This document shows positions 1-12,568 of a stretch of 64,000 bases of DNA, piece after piece; positions within the stretch are counted from its first letter, which is position 1; each line of letters opens with the position of its first letter. The translations under genes were made by a program, and so were the position numbers. The notes under the pieces are model-generated. The model was not told the origin of the DNA and did not search any database. It worked only from the letters and a program-made list of their open reading frames with translations. Source of the stretch: Nipponacmea schrenckii (lineage: Eukaryota; Mollusca; Gastropoda; Lottiidae); contig CM060199.1 in assembly GCA_030562195.1 (NCBI GenBank), forward strand, positions 33,438,338 to 33,502,337, written 5' to 3'.

Positions 1-1800
1 AGCTGAATCAACACTTCAATATTCAGGACCTTTGTGCTCAATCCCCCCCCCCCCTCACAACTAAGAAAAATCGGATTGAAAATGGTGTTATTACAATAAA
101 TGACATTCACTATACGAACACCACATTTTCAAACTGCACTATTTGTTTCAATGGAATTCAATAAGAAATGTCAACTATTAAAATAATTTTAAAAATGTAA
201 AATAAATGTGTTTCCCATGCTGTATATTTGGAATGCTATATTTTACCAGTTGATGTGAAATGTCAATCAATGACAATGTTCCTCATAACATTGGTCATCA
301 ATCACATACTTCAATACATCTGTTGGTATGTTTTAACTTGGTTGATGTCAAAAACTGACCTACTCCATTTAAATTAGTCACACAATATGATGACATTGAT
401 TTTTGTTTTAGTTTTGATCTATGGAAATGATTGATCAAAAACGATACATGAGGTCAGTTATTTGACTCGATTGAGTCATCACTTAGTTTTACACATGTTT
501 CTTTCTGTATGTAACTGAACTGTCAAATCTGATGCCCATTGACAATTCACATAGCAATGTCATGACAATTAGCCTTGTGAATTGCATAGTTCACAAAGGC
601 AGTTGTTTGAAAACAGTAACTTGAAATCATTAATAGCAGTAAACAACACATTGGAACTCCACATACTAAATAAAATATCTAATGTTTTGCTTCATTTTTA
701 TGTGAGTTTTATGCCTTATCTGTGGCCTGAGCACTAGGTACCCTAGTTTTTGATTCATATAAAATAAAGAGAATTATAAATTAACAATAAATAACATTCA
801 GCAAGATTAGTGTTACAATATACTATTTATCATCTTAAAGGGATAATAGGTCTTCGAATGAAGATAAAAGTTGAAAATTTTAAACTTGGCCAATATTGGC
901 TCTAGTCATCAGTAAATATACCTATTGCCATAAATAACATAAATAAATAAATAAGAATCCAAAAAACTAAGTAATTATCTATAAAAATGCTCTTGATTAT
1001 TGAAAAACTCTTAATAAATTAATGAAGCAGTTATCAAGAATGACTTAGTTTTTTGAGTTTTCCAGATTTTAAGGGATTCTGTTACTTTATGACACCAGAA
1101 AAGTTCATTAGTCAATAATACTCAAATTGACAAATCTTGAGCACTAAGATTTTATGTTCATGCTAAGACCAGTATCCCTTTAAAGTCAATTTGTGTAACC
1201 TTAATATTTGACCTCCATATAAAAAGTTCAAAACATGAAAAGAAGTGGCAAAGAAAAAAGTTTTTGGTGGCAGGAGAAAAAAATACCATGTGTTAAAAGG
1301 CGGTAACAGATATTTCTTGAAGATCAAAACTACATATTGTCTACACCACATATTGTTGTTATTTTAATCACAGAAAGAGAAGAAGAAATTTATTAACTGT
1401 CTATGCTGTGAATGTCAAACCACAAGATAAAATGTTAAGTACATTTTCCAGTTTCTGATCTATATAAAAACTGCAAGAAAAACAACTCTGTAATTCTTTC
1501 AAGTCCTGTGGTTACTTTTGAAGTTCTACATCTCACATGAAATACACTGCAAAATGCAGTAATGGGTTTGGATTATCAAAATATGATTCGAAAGTAAGAA
1601 TATCTTTTTTCAATATGAGATGAATAAATAAAGCATTCCATACATGTATGCTGAGAATTAGGTTTAAAAATTACAATGAATTCATTTTTAGTAGCCTATA
1701 TCATTCTTATTTCCTTGCATTCTTTTTGAGAAATTTTATAAAATACAAGTTTTGCTTATGATTTGTGACTGCTTAGTATCTTGGAGTAGACATCCTAAAA
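1..1800. other. Noncoding, intron of the myosin-I gene
   Basis: AT-rich sequence without a recognisable exon, RNA gene or mobile element. It is taken as intronic because the myosin-I motor is still open at its second coding exon. A 12-base C run sits near 43-54. No myosin P-loop coding sequence was found on either strand. Confidence 0.6.
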
Positions 1801-2663
1801 GTAATATTAAATCAATTAAAACAAACTGATCAAGAAGTAATACTAACAAAATGATCTATAGAAGTAATATTAACAAACTAATCTAGAATATTAACAAACT
1901 GATCTAGAAGTAATATCAGCAAACTGATCTATAAGTAATATTAACAGACTGATCCAGAATATTAACAAACTGATCTAGAAGTAATATCAACAAACTGACC
2001 TAGAAGAAATATCAACAAAATGATCTAGAATATTAACAAACTGATCAAGAAGTAATATCAACAAACTGATCTATAAGTAATATTAACAGACTGATCCAGA
2101 ATATTAACAAACTGATCTAAAAGTAATATCAACAAACTGACCTAGAAGAAATATCAACAAAATGATCTAGAAGTAATATCAACAAACTGATCTAGAAGAA
2201 ATTTCAACAAAATTATCTAGAATATTAACAAACTGATTTAGAAGTAATATCAACAAACTTATCTAGAAGTAATATAAACAAAATGATCTATAAGTAATCA
2301 TCTAGAAGTAATATAAACAAAATGATCTATAAGTAATATCAACAAAATGATCTAGAAGAAATATTAACAAAATGATCTAGAAGAAATATTAACAAACTGA
2401 TCTAGAAGTAATATTAACAAACTGATCTAGATGTTATATCAACAAAATGATCTAGATGTAATATTAACAAACTGATCTAGATGTAATATTAACAAACTGA
2501 TCTAGATGTAATATTAACAAACTGATCTAGAAGTAATATCAACAAAATGATCTTCAAGTAATATTAACACACTGATCTAGAAGTAATATCAACAAACTAA
2601 TCTAGAAGTAATATCCACAAAATGATCTAGAATATTATCAAACTGATCTAGAAGTAATATCAA
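1801..2663. repeat. 25-bp minisatellite, left part (interrupted by an insertion)
   Basis: Tandem degenerate copies of a unit reading roughly GTAATATCAACAAACTGATC plus TAGAA, about 25 bp. Shorter variants of about 20 bp lack the GAAGT portion. There are about 35 copies. The same unit resumes at 4421-4462, immediately after the pearl-like element, so the element appears to have landed inside the array. The array lies in a myosin-I intron. No coding potential. Confidence 0.9.
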
Positions 2664-4420
2664 AGATAGCTTGCCAGGCAAGGTAACATACGCCCATTGG
2701 CAGCATTGAATTTGAAAAATAAATAGAGCAATGATTCAAAAACATTCACTAAATGGATATTGAAGTCAAGGGCAAAAACTCAAAAACACCAAGTTTCATC
2801 AAAATCCATTGAAAATTGTAGCTTCTATTGCACCCACAATAAAATTTTGACACAATCTTACTAAGTCACGGCCAATAACTAAAAAACTGTTCATCGCAAA
2901 ATCTTCAAATTCGAACTTGACCATTGTCTTATCAATTCCAATGCTCACACCAAGTTTCATTTAAATCCATTGAAAATTGTAGCTTCTATTTTGTCTACAA
3001 CAAATATAGAGGCAGGGGCAATAACTCTAAAACTGTTTATCGCAAAATCGTCCAAATCGAACTTGACCGCCCTCTTATCAATTCCAATGCTCATACCAAG
3101 TTTCATTAAAATCCAAAGATAATTGTAGCTTGTAATTGTAGAAAATGAATTTTTACGCAATTTTACTTAGTCAAGGGCAATTACTCATAAACTATTCATC
3201 AAAAAATCCTCAAATTTGAAATAACCCAAATTTGACGCGTTTTTACTAAGTAAAGGGCAATAACTCAAAATCTGTTCATGCGATAATTCCCATTTTCGAA
3301 CTTGACCGAGATATCATCAATATATACATGTATACCAAGTTTCATTAAGATCGGATAAAAACTGTAGCCTCTATTGTGGATACAACCCAAATTTGACGCG
3401 TTTTTACTAAGTCAAGGGCAATAACTCAAAATCCGTTCATGCGAAAATTTCCATTTTCAAACTTGACCGAGATATCATCAATATATACATGTATACCAAG
3501 TTTCATTAAGATCGGATAAAAACTGTAGCCTCTATTGTGGATACAACCCAAATTTGACGTGTTTTTACTAAGTCAAGGGCAATAACTCAAAATCCGTTCA
3601 TTCGATAATTTCAATTTTCAAACTTGACCGAGATATCATCAATATATACATGTATACCAAGTTCTATTAAGATCGGATAAAAACTGTAGCCTGTATTGTG
3701 GATACAACCCAAATTTGTCGGGTTTTTACTAAGTCAAGGGCAATAACTCAAAAACCGTTCATGCGAAAATTTCCATTTTCAAACTTGACCGAGATATCAT
3801 CAATATATACATGTATACCAAGTTTCATTAAGATCGGATAAAAACTGTAGCCTCTATTGTGGATACAACCCAAATTTGACGCGTTTTTACTAAGTCAAGG
3901 GCAATAACTCAAAATCCATTCACTCGATAATTTCAATTTTCGAACTTGACCGAGATATCATCAATATATACATGTATACCAAGTTTCATTAAGATCGGAT
4001 ACAAACTGTAGCCTGTATTGTGGATACAACCCAAATTTGACGCGTTTTTGCTAAGTCAAGGGCAATAACTCAAAAACCGTTCATGCGAAAATTTCTATTT
4101 TCGAACTTGACCGAGATATCATCAATATATACATATATACCAAGTTTTTATTAAGATCGGATAAAAACTGTAGCCTTTATTGTGGATACAACCCAAATTT
4201 GACGCGTTTTTACTAAGTCAAGTGCAATAATTCAAAAACCGTTCATGCGATAATTTCCATTTTCGAACTTGACCGAGATATCATCAATATATACATGTAT
4301 ACCATTCATTAAGATCGGATAAAAACTGTAGCCTCTATCGTGGATACAACAAATAGGGACGGACGGACGGACGGACAGGGGCGACGGCAATATACGTCCA
4401 CATTTCCATGTGGGCGTATA
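2664..4420. mobile_element. Pearl-like non-autonomous (Helentron-type) element with ten 161-bp core repeats
   Basis: The left end carries TTGCCAGGCAAGG and CATACGCCCA. The right end carries TGGGCGTATA, so ATACGCCCA/TGGGCGTAT forms inverted ends. Between them are about ten tandem core repeats, marked by CCAAGTTTCATTAAGATCGG near 2789, 2950, 3096, 3335, 3496, 3657, 3818, 3979, 4140 and 4301. Most are spaced exactly 161 bp. The first three are a diverged variant and the later ones are nearly identical. A (GGAC)n run follows at 4357-4376. The end holds a hairpin, TACGTCCACAT / ATGTGGGCGTA (4393-4418). This order (end, ~160-bp core repeats, tetranucleotide run, hairpin end) is that of bivalve pearl elements, which are related to Helentron-derived non-autonomous elements. 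No transposase or helicase ORF is present. Confidence 0.8.
4357..4376. repeat. (GGAC)n tetranucleotide microsatellite inside the pearl-like element
   Basis: Five perfect GGAC units directly after the last core repeat and before the terminal hairpin. A tetranucleotide run at this place is a hallmark of pearl elements. Confidence 0.9.
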
Positions 4421-4462
4421 ACAAAATGATCTGGAAGTTATATTAACAAACTGATCTTGAAA
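4421..4462. repeat. 25-bp minisatellite, right remnant
   Basis: ACAAAATGATCTGGAAG followed by TATTAACAAACTGATCTTG continues the array seen at 1801-2663. It marks the right border of the inserted element. Confidence 0.85.
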
Positions 4463-7400
4463 CTGATTGGGGAGGTGTAAATCAATATCTCTGTTTCATG
4501 ATAATCAGGAATCAGTCTTTAAACTGATCAAGAAGTATTATTATAATCCTCTATGGAATGACAGGTATCTGATAATAGATCTATGATAGTATTTCAACAG
4601 TTCTCTATAGACATTCCATAATTAGATAGGAATCTAGTAGAAATTCATATTTAATAGTCCACCACTACCTAGTATATTATAATTACATTAATAAAAGTGT
4701 ATCAAAAAAAGTGGTTTGTAAGACTTATTTAAAAGGATTGTGCATCTTATCAGAAGTTCTGGGGATTGTCTCGAAAACCCTATTACATTACAAAATGTAT
4801 CAGTTCTAAAACAGAATGTATGGCTTTTGAAGTAAACTCCTGAGAAGCAATACAATTGGCCCATCTTGGAAGTTTCCTGGTAGTCTGAGAACATCAGAAA
4901 CGACATAATATATTGGTGTAATGTTGTTCAATAAATAGAAGCTAGGTCTTTGTCTATAAATTACCGTAAAAGTCTTTTCTATACTAATGTTGAAGTTACA
5001 AAAACTGTTGATTATGACATGTATTTTCACTGTTTTTTTTACTTAGTCATTTTTTTCACTTGAAATCAATTTTCTTTTATCCATGTTTCCTTCATTGCTA
5101 ATGTCAATAAAGCTTATCACATAAATTGACCTTCCTTCAATATATCACCCCATATATACATCTCATAAAAATAAACAAAATAAAATACAAGACATTTTTT
5201 TAAAACATTCTTAAGTTCAGGTTTTTATCTTTGTTTATATTATGTTATTTAGATAAGTGAAGTGTCTGCCCTATAATTTATAAGTTCACTAAGATTGCTT
5301 CTATATTATCTGTGATGGAATTCCTGTAAATTTATTTCAAGATATTCTTCCACATCTATGTAACAATAGAATCAAGCTTTGAATCTTGATGTCTTTTGCA
5401 TTATTATGTGAAACAAATAGTCTTCAGTCCTAATATGATTAGGCATTTGACTGAGTGAACATGTCAAAGTAATCTTTCCTTATATTATAAATGTGGACAG
5501 ATTAAAGTCCAGGTGAGATCACTGTTGTGGTGTACAGCCATTGACCAATATATGGACAGGACTTTGAACCTTCTTAAAAAAAAATATTTCTTTTCCTTCT
5601 TCCACTTTCCACCTATTTAAAGACAACCTTTCACAAAAAATACAACTGAATTTCAGAGATGAAGCAGACGGCAATAAGTAATTTATAAAGCGAACACAGT
5701 CAAATCACTGCTTGAAGGTTGTAACCTTAACATTCATCAAATATTCCAATCCATTGCCAAAATCAAATGAGGTGATTATTTTGACAGATGGCTGAATGTG
5801 ATAAATCAAAACAGTGTTTGGCTTTGGGAGAAAAATAAAATAACTTAGCACAAGCATGGCACAAAACATGACTATAAGATTGCAGTCATGGTCTATCAAA
5901 CATTTTGACCTGAATCTATTCTTGATGCTAAACAAAAATATTATGATGGTGTAAGATGGTGATGAGAACATAGTCTCATAAAAGCACTGGCCTAGGTCAC
6001 AAAGTAAAGATTTATGATAAAGCAAGGTGCAAGATAAAGGTTAGGATAATCAGATGCGTTATGGATGTCTCTGAAATATTACCTGTGGTATTATCATTTC
6101 TTCAACTAATTAGATGTGTTAATAATGATGGTGTTCATGTCTTATATATTTACCTAATTATCTCCTAGTCAAATTTCAATTACAATTTTGGCTTTTTGGC
6201 AATGGAATATCTATCAAGGAAAGAATCTTTAAGTTCATAGTATACTGAACATTGTCATCAGTTCAAGGAGACTATCTACTATTCTACTAGAAACTATCAA
6301 GTGAAATTAGAGTAGATAGAAGTGGTAGTCTGGAACCTAAAATTATCAACAACTCATTAATATAGACCAAAAATAAACCAGGCAGGTTTCTGGAAACATT
6401 GGAATATTTATAGAGATAGATAAGAAATAGATAAATCTAAAATTAAAGAGGTCTTTTCTTTTAGAAGATTTAATTATATACTTGTATTGTAGTGGTATAT
6501 AGCATTAACATACTCCTTATAACATAAGGTAATCCATATCTAAAAAACACTTGAGATATATAATATGCCATTTCCAATTAGATATCAAGTTAATATGTAA
6601 CTTACAATTACAATATATCTCTTCCGGGTTAAAATTTTTGGGGTATTTTCATACAAAATTTTTGATTACTCAAAACACATTTCATAAATAAGTCCAGTCA
6701 TTTTGTAAATAATTCTACCCAAGGGCATGTTGACATTATATTTACAGTTATTTTCAAAATCAAGTTTACAGAACAGAAAAAGAAATCACACTCTCTGATT
6801 TGTATTTATTCAAGGAGAAAAAGAATTCATTTAGCATTTCAGTCAAATGGCCAGACATAGAGAAATCAATACCGACAAATGTAGAATATATTTCAACACT
6901 GTTACAGAAACTATTCCACACCATGATTACAAATAAATTTTTAGAAACAATAGACTCCATATAACAAACAGGCCCATAGGAGTCAGATTTAACTGTTCAA
7001 GGAAGCAAGTAATATAACTGGAAAGGCATGGAGTATGATAATAGTTGAAGTCATAAATTGGTTAGTTACGGGTCTGATAACATATGAGTCTCCAAAGTAT
7101 TTCAAATCATCCATATAATGATATAACAGTAACAAATATGCCCTTTTACACTCCTTTTATAACACTATTTGAATACATCACACTAATTTAAAATTAAGTT
7201 GTCTGCACTTACAAATGCAATAATGTACAATTTTCATCCATCTGTAATATTTCTGCATAAAAGTCAAAGATTTCTTTGAAGGCATATTATTTAGTACTAT
7301 AAAAGGGTTTGTAGAATATTTTTACAAAAGGCACTAAGAATACTACTTCAAATTATCAACATTTGTGTACATGTATTAGGAATCAACTAGTTTGCAGTTG

Positions 7401-7989
7401 TACAGGTATAGAAATTTTTTAGATTGAAATATACAACATACACTGCCAAAACAAATAACTAAAGAGTAGTCATTTTCAAAAAGTCTTAAACACCAAAAGG
7501 CCATAACAAAACTGAGAAAATATGCAGAAAGTGAGGTACAAATAATGTTATTTAAAACATCACATGTTGTTCTTTTTTGTCTTTTGATCTCAAATCTTAA
7601 AATATACTGATCAATGGTGGTACATATTAGAGGATTAGAAAATCATTGATGCAATATATAAGGGTTTCTTATATACACAATAATATTTGAATTTAACAAG
7701 TTTTCTTCTAAAAAGACAATATTTGTCAAGGTGACCTTACAATAAATACCAACACCTTTTCTTCACATAAGATTATCTTTGCATTAAAATTGTGTACAAC
7801 TTTAAACTTAAATATGTTTGTCATTTGTGTTTAGCTTCAAATAAATGTTTCAATATTTGTTTTATGAGGCTATAGAGTTCAATTTTAGAATGTAAAGAGG
7901 CAAGTAATGCTTGTGATAAATATAAAATTTAAATGCTTAGTAAAATGTTTAAAAAAAAATTGGTTTGTGTTAAAATGTTCATGAATTGC
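4463..7989. other. Noncoding, myosin-I intron
   Basis: AT-rich. The short open frames in it (the longest is 106 codons on the minus strand at 5705-6025) match no family I know and have no coding-like composition. No exon, RNA gene or mobile element was recognised. Confidence 0.55.
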
Positions 7990-8770
7990 AATGCTTGTCA
8001 ATATGTTTAATAGCAAGGTCAAATTTTATAAAATTGTAATGCTCTTCAATGTTTTAAAAAATTGTAATGATTTTTAATGAATTATAAATTGTTATGCTCT
8101 TCAATGTTTTACAATATTATAATGACTTTTAATGATTTATAAAATGGTAATGTTCCTCTATGTTTTACAAAATTGTAAAAATCTTTAATGATTTATATAA
8201 AATGGTAATGCTCTTCAATGTTTTACAAAACTGTAAAAATCTTTAATGATTTATAAAATGGTAATGCTCTTCTATGTTTTACAAAATTGTAAAAATCTTT
8301 AATGATTTATAAAATGGTAATGCTCCTCTATGTTTTACAAAATTGTAAAAAACTTTAATGAATTATATAAAATGGTAATGCTCTTCAATGTTTTACAATA
8401 TTGTAATGACTTTTAATGATTTATAAAATGGCAATGTTCCTCTATGTTTTACAAAATTGTAAAAATCTTTAATGATTTATAAAATGGTAATGCTCTTCAA
8501 TGTTTTAAAATATTGTAATGATTTTTAATGATTTATAAAATGGTAATGCTCCTCTATATTTTACAAAATTGTAAGAATCTTTAATGATTTATAAAATTGT
8601 AATGGTCTTCAATGGTTTACAATATTGTAATGATTTTTAATGATTAAATGGTAGTGCTCTCCAATGTTTTACAAAATTGTAAGACTTTAATGATGTTATG
8701 AATGCTCACATGACAATATTGTAATTTCTTTGATTAAATGGTATTCTCATGTGTTACAAAATTGAAACTT
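7990..8770. repeat. 56-bp AT-rich minisatellite
   Basis: About 14 tandem copies of a 56-bp unit containing GGTAATGCTCTTCAATGTTT followed by ACAAAATTGTAAAAATC and TTTAATGATTTATAAAAT. The outer copies are the most diverged. The unit has internal symmetry: TTTTACAAAATTGTAAAA is a near-palindrome. It lies just downstream of the second myosin-I coding exon. Confidence 0.9.
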
Positions 8771-8993
8771 TTAATTATAAAATATTGCGGAATGTTTAAT
8801 AAGTAAATGTTTTGATAAAAATATATGTTTCAGAGTGTAAATCAGATTTCATAAATTTATTTGAGGTTATTTCCGTAATTTCTATAAACTAATCAAAGTA
8901 TATATCAGGTTCATATATTTCTATAACACCTGATATCAATCAATCACTAAAGAAAGTTTTATGAACCATGAAAAAAAACCATAAAAAACTTAC

Positions 8994-11900
8994 ATGTGAG
9001 GGGGCAATTCATAAATATTCCTACTTCGATATTCATCAATAACATCATGGGTATAAAGTTGAAGTTTTTGATATGGATTTACTGACACCACTACATTTCC
9101 AATATAAGTCTGTAAAGATCAAACAAAACTTCAATTAGCAATATAAATTAAATATACAGATTATTGTTAGATAAAATCACACAACAAAACTAATCAGTTT
9201 TTGGCATTAAAAGGAAAAAAAAATTAAAAACAAAAATGAAATCTAAATGTATAGTTGGCCTGCAAAAAATACATATATTTCAATTCAGATTTAGAAAATA
9301 TAAATAAACATTTATTATTTAGATTACATTTTATTTATGTATTAGCAGAATACTGGGGTGAGATTTCACATAAATGTCTTGTTACAGTAAATATCATTTC
9401 ACAGAAAACTTTAAGGAAAAAGTTATCAGATTAAAGGCATAAAAAGGGTGTATATTTTTATATATCTTTAATCAAATAGAAAGGTATAAGAAGAAACTTA
9501 GAAATACTACTGTTCTAAGATTGAGATTTATCTCAAATTTATTGAGTATTTATTAAAACCCTTTAGGAAATATCATCTGGAACTACCCTTTCAATTGACC
9601 CTTTCCATTGTATAATTGTCAAGTAACTTTTGAATTGAAATATTTTAAATGGGGTATTGATATTCATCAGTCTTTTTTTCTTATTTATATATTCACTAAT
9701 AATAATTCAAATTTTATCTTGCATTTCTCTTAATGTTTAACATATTCATAAATAAACAGTTTAACATATTCATAAATAGTCAGCTTAGCTAAATTTCAAT
9801 TTTAGATTCAGATTTCTATAAATATGGGGTGATAAATTATCAAAAGAAGGACAAATATGTATTATTCCTTTTAAAAAATGACAGATAATAATTTAAGGGC
9901 TTGTCAGTAAATTATGCAAAGTGTCACAATGACATAAGACATTTTGCCTAATCATAGCCATATTTTTGTTTCTAGATAGTTGGATATAAAGGAACATCAA
10001 TCCTCTTTCTTATCTTACACCTAGATTAAAAACAAGAAAAACATCCAGACAATAGAGACCATTTGATAGCTACTCTTTCAATAAAATAATCAAGTGTCTA
10101 TTCCACTCTTTCCCATCTTTACTGTAGAGCAACTCAATGCATGAAAATGCACCATTTTACTTAAGAATAAAGAAAACTTTACAACTAAAACTTAAAATAC
10201 GATATGCTACTTATATGTACAAATGTTATTAAAACTGAAATTGTGCTTGTAGCATACAATCTTAGATCAAAAGATTCCACTCATTAGTTGTTGTAAAGCT
10301 AAATTTAACTTGTGAACTAGATCAGTTTGTTATAGAAATATAGATTCATTCTTGATAGTAATCTAAGATCTCAAGGTTGTTATTTGACCAGGTTATCTGG
10401 AGCCAAAGACAATAGTAGCACATGGTCATACCACATATATATCTTATCCTTCACAGTTATTAAATCTCCTTCAATACAGCTGATCAAGGTGAGTAGAAGT
10501 ACATGGTCATTTGAAAATCAAACAAATTGAATTTGTAGGAAAATTTCTAGGTAACAGTATATGAAATGGTTGATGCATATAGCCTGGTGGGTCCCTATGG
10601 ATCCCTCATCTTTGAATCTTACTTCAAATATAAGCTTTTTCTTTCTTCCTTTGCGCCTATCTTCTTAAGTGGATATGCAGCATGTATTGCCTCTTTCTAT
10701 GAATTTGTATAAAGTAATGCACTGGATGTTCAATGTACCTTTGAGGTTTCGACCAGACTGATAAATTTATCAATAATCCAATTCACCAATCAAATAGAGA
10801 GCAAAATTAAGTTTGCCTACTATAATTTCATTTTGAAAACAGTGCATGAAAATGTCATTACTCTTGAAATAATCGAAATTAATTCACAAGTTCATTGGCA
10901 GCATTTCTCTGAACTATTTATCGCCCACTTTCACTTTTTGATAAAACCAATTCAAACATCTGTGAAGGAATTAAAATAGTTGAAATCACATCTATTATTC
11001 CTGCCAACTTAGAAAATTACATTTCTGCTATTTCATACAATACATTAGGTAATTACACTCCAAGTTTCTGGGTTCTTTCATTCCACAGAACAATTACAAA
11101 GTAATTGTCCAAATAGCTTCAATGTCTATGTTCTCTTGGCTGTAACCAATCTGAATTTATTCCAAATTCTAGTTCATTCTGATGGAAAATGCATTTAAAC
11201 AGATCTCTAGAGTTTCTTTTACAGAAATTTTTATCAGAAGAGCAACTTTTTAAATAAAAAATAATTATATAGAATTGGGATTTTCATGTAGAATAATTTA
11301 TTCAATCACTGTTAAAAAGTTAACGTAATATCGTAATATGAAATATCGTAAAGTTTCAAGGATGACAGAAAACAAATAGACCAAATGATCAGACAAGAAT
11401 TTCATTGTTTCCAGGTAAAAAAGCACTGTGTCATGTCAGATGAATCAAGTGGTTGCCTAGCAAGATACGCCACTTTTAAAGATATTTCTGTTCAAACACA
11501 GGCTGAAACTCAAAAATTAATTGGGGCTAATCCAAGATCTCATTAATATACATGATCAAACCAAATTTCATTTAAATCAGACAAAAAATCTATCACATCC
11601 TAATCTAATTTTAATGTGTTTTGACTAAGTCAAGGGCAATAACTCAAAACCAGTTCATCAATCTCCCATTAACAAAGAAATCAAAATAAAATTATCATTA
11701 ATTATCATGGATAACAGCCATGAGAGTGTGCAGTTAAGTGCTAAAAGGTAATAGATCTAATTTATTTCTAGAATAGAAACTGCTATGTGTTTCTACATTT
11801 TAACCAATCATGTTTAGGCTCCAGGTTGAATTGTATTTATCTATTAGTATATTCAATGCCAAACACTATGATTCCTTGAACTATTTCTTTTCTCCTAGCC

Positions 11901-12556
11901 TTCTATTTCACATTGGCACTAATATGTTTCGTTTCAGTGAACTCAAGGGGGGTGTAGATCAAAAGACATCACAGTATCTCCATTATTTACCTAATTCAAA
12001 CACTTACTAAACACTTTAATCAACTAGATCCAATTTTGCTCACAGTAAAACTTGAGCAATTTCCCCTTATAAGTAAATTAATTTGAGGGACTGACATGCG
12101 AAAGACAGTTGGAAATCACAATAAAGTAGGCTTAAGCTGCTGTCACTGCCTGTTTTTTTTATCTCATGAACTTCTGCAGCAAAAAAAAAGGACGTAAACA
12201 ACCATTCATTTCATTTGACAAATATCAAGCTAGCTTTACATCTGGGGGTATACAAATGGAGGCTTTGTATCAATATAATTATCCTTGTCCATGTAGTCTA
12301 AATGTTCAGCATTTCAAACTTAGACATTTTTTCTCTAAATATATTTCTAAAGGTATAATGTTTGCATGTCTCTGTCTAATTACAGTATAAAAATAACACC
12401 CAACAAGCTAAATATACTTACGTAAATCAGATCATGTTTAAAACGTTCATGTATGTTGTCAATAAAAGCATCTTCGGTAATAGGATCTAATAAAACAGCA
12501 TCACTGACTCCCACATTGCTTTCTAGTGACATCAATCGTTCATGATGTACAGCCAT
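8994..12556 (-). CDS. Class I unconventional myosin, N-terminal part of motor domain (partial; continues past left edge)
   Basis: Two coding exons read on the minus strand. Exon A is 12422-12556 (45 codons, starting MAVHHERLMSLESNVGVSDA and ending HDLIY). It follows an acceptor ending TTTATTTCAG at 12569 and is closed by GTAAGT. Exon B is 8994-9109 (38 codons plus 2 nt), containing TYIGNVVVSVNPYQKL and ELPPH, closed by GTAAGT. The junction keeps frame and rebuilds the IYTYIG.V.VSVNPY signature just ahead of the P-loop in class I myosin motors. By family knowledge these are actin-based ATPase motors with IQ motifs and a lipid-binding tail, acting at plasma and endosomal membranes. The sequence resembles the MYO1A/B and MYO1C/H branches about equally, so no paralog name is given. 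The next exon, with the GESGAGKT P-loop, was not found in 1-8993, so that intron exceeds 8.9 kb. Exon A's upstream acceptor shows there is at least one 5' UTR exon further right. Confidence 0.9.
9110..12421 (-). other. First coding-sequence intron of the myosin-I gene
   Basis: The 3312-bp interval between the two confirmed coding exons, with GTAAGT at the donor and TTTACAG at the acceptor. It contains a degenerate fragment of the pearl-like repeat (11430-11690) and a short duplication around 9730-9780 (TTAACATATTCATAAAT twice). Nothing else was recognised. Confidence 0.75.
11430..11690. mobile_element. Degenerate pearl-like element fragment
   Basis: The stretch begins with GCCTAGCAAGATACGCCACT, which resembles the left end of the element at 2664-4420. 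It continues with CAAATTTCATTTAAATCAGA and TGACTAAGTCAAGGGCAATA, both diagnostic of its 161-bp core repeat. Only one to one and a half diverged core units are visible, and no tetranucleotide run or hairpin end. It is probably an old copy of the same family. Confidence 0.65.
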
Positions 12557-12568
12557 TTTGCTTGATTA

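Noticed and set aside
5705..6025. 106-codon minus-strand open frame
   Set aside because: No recognisable domain, AT-driven composition, and it lies in a myosin intron. No splice or promoter support.
1..8993. Search for the next myosin-I exon (GESGAGKT P-loop) on the minus strand
   Set aside because: No matching coding sequence was found, so the exon must lie beyond the left edge.
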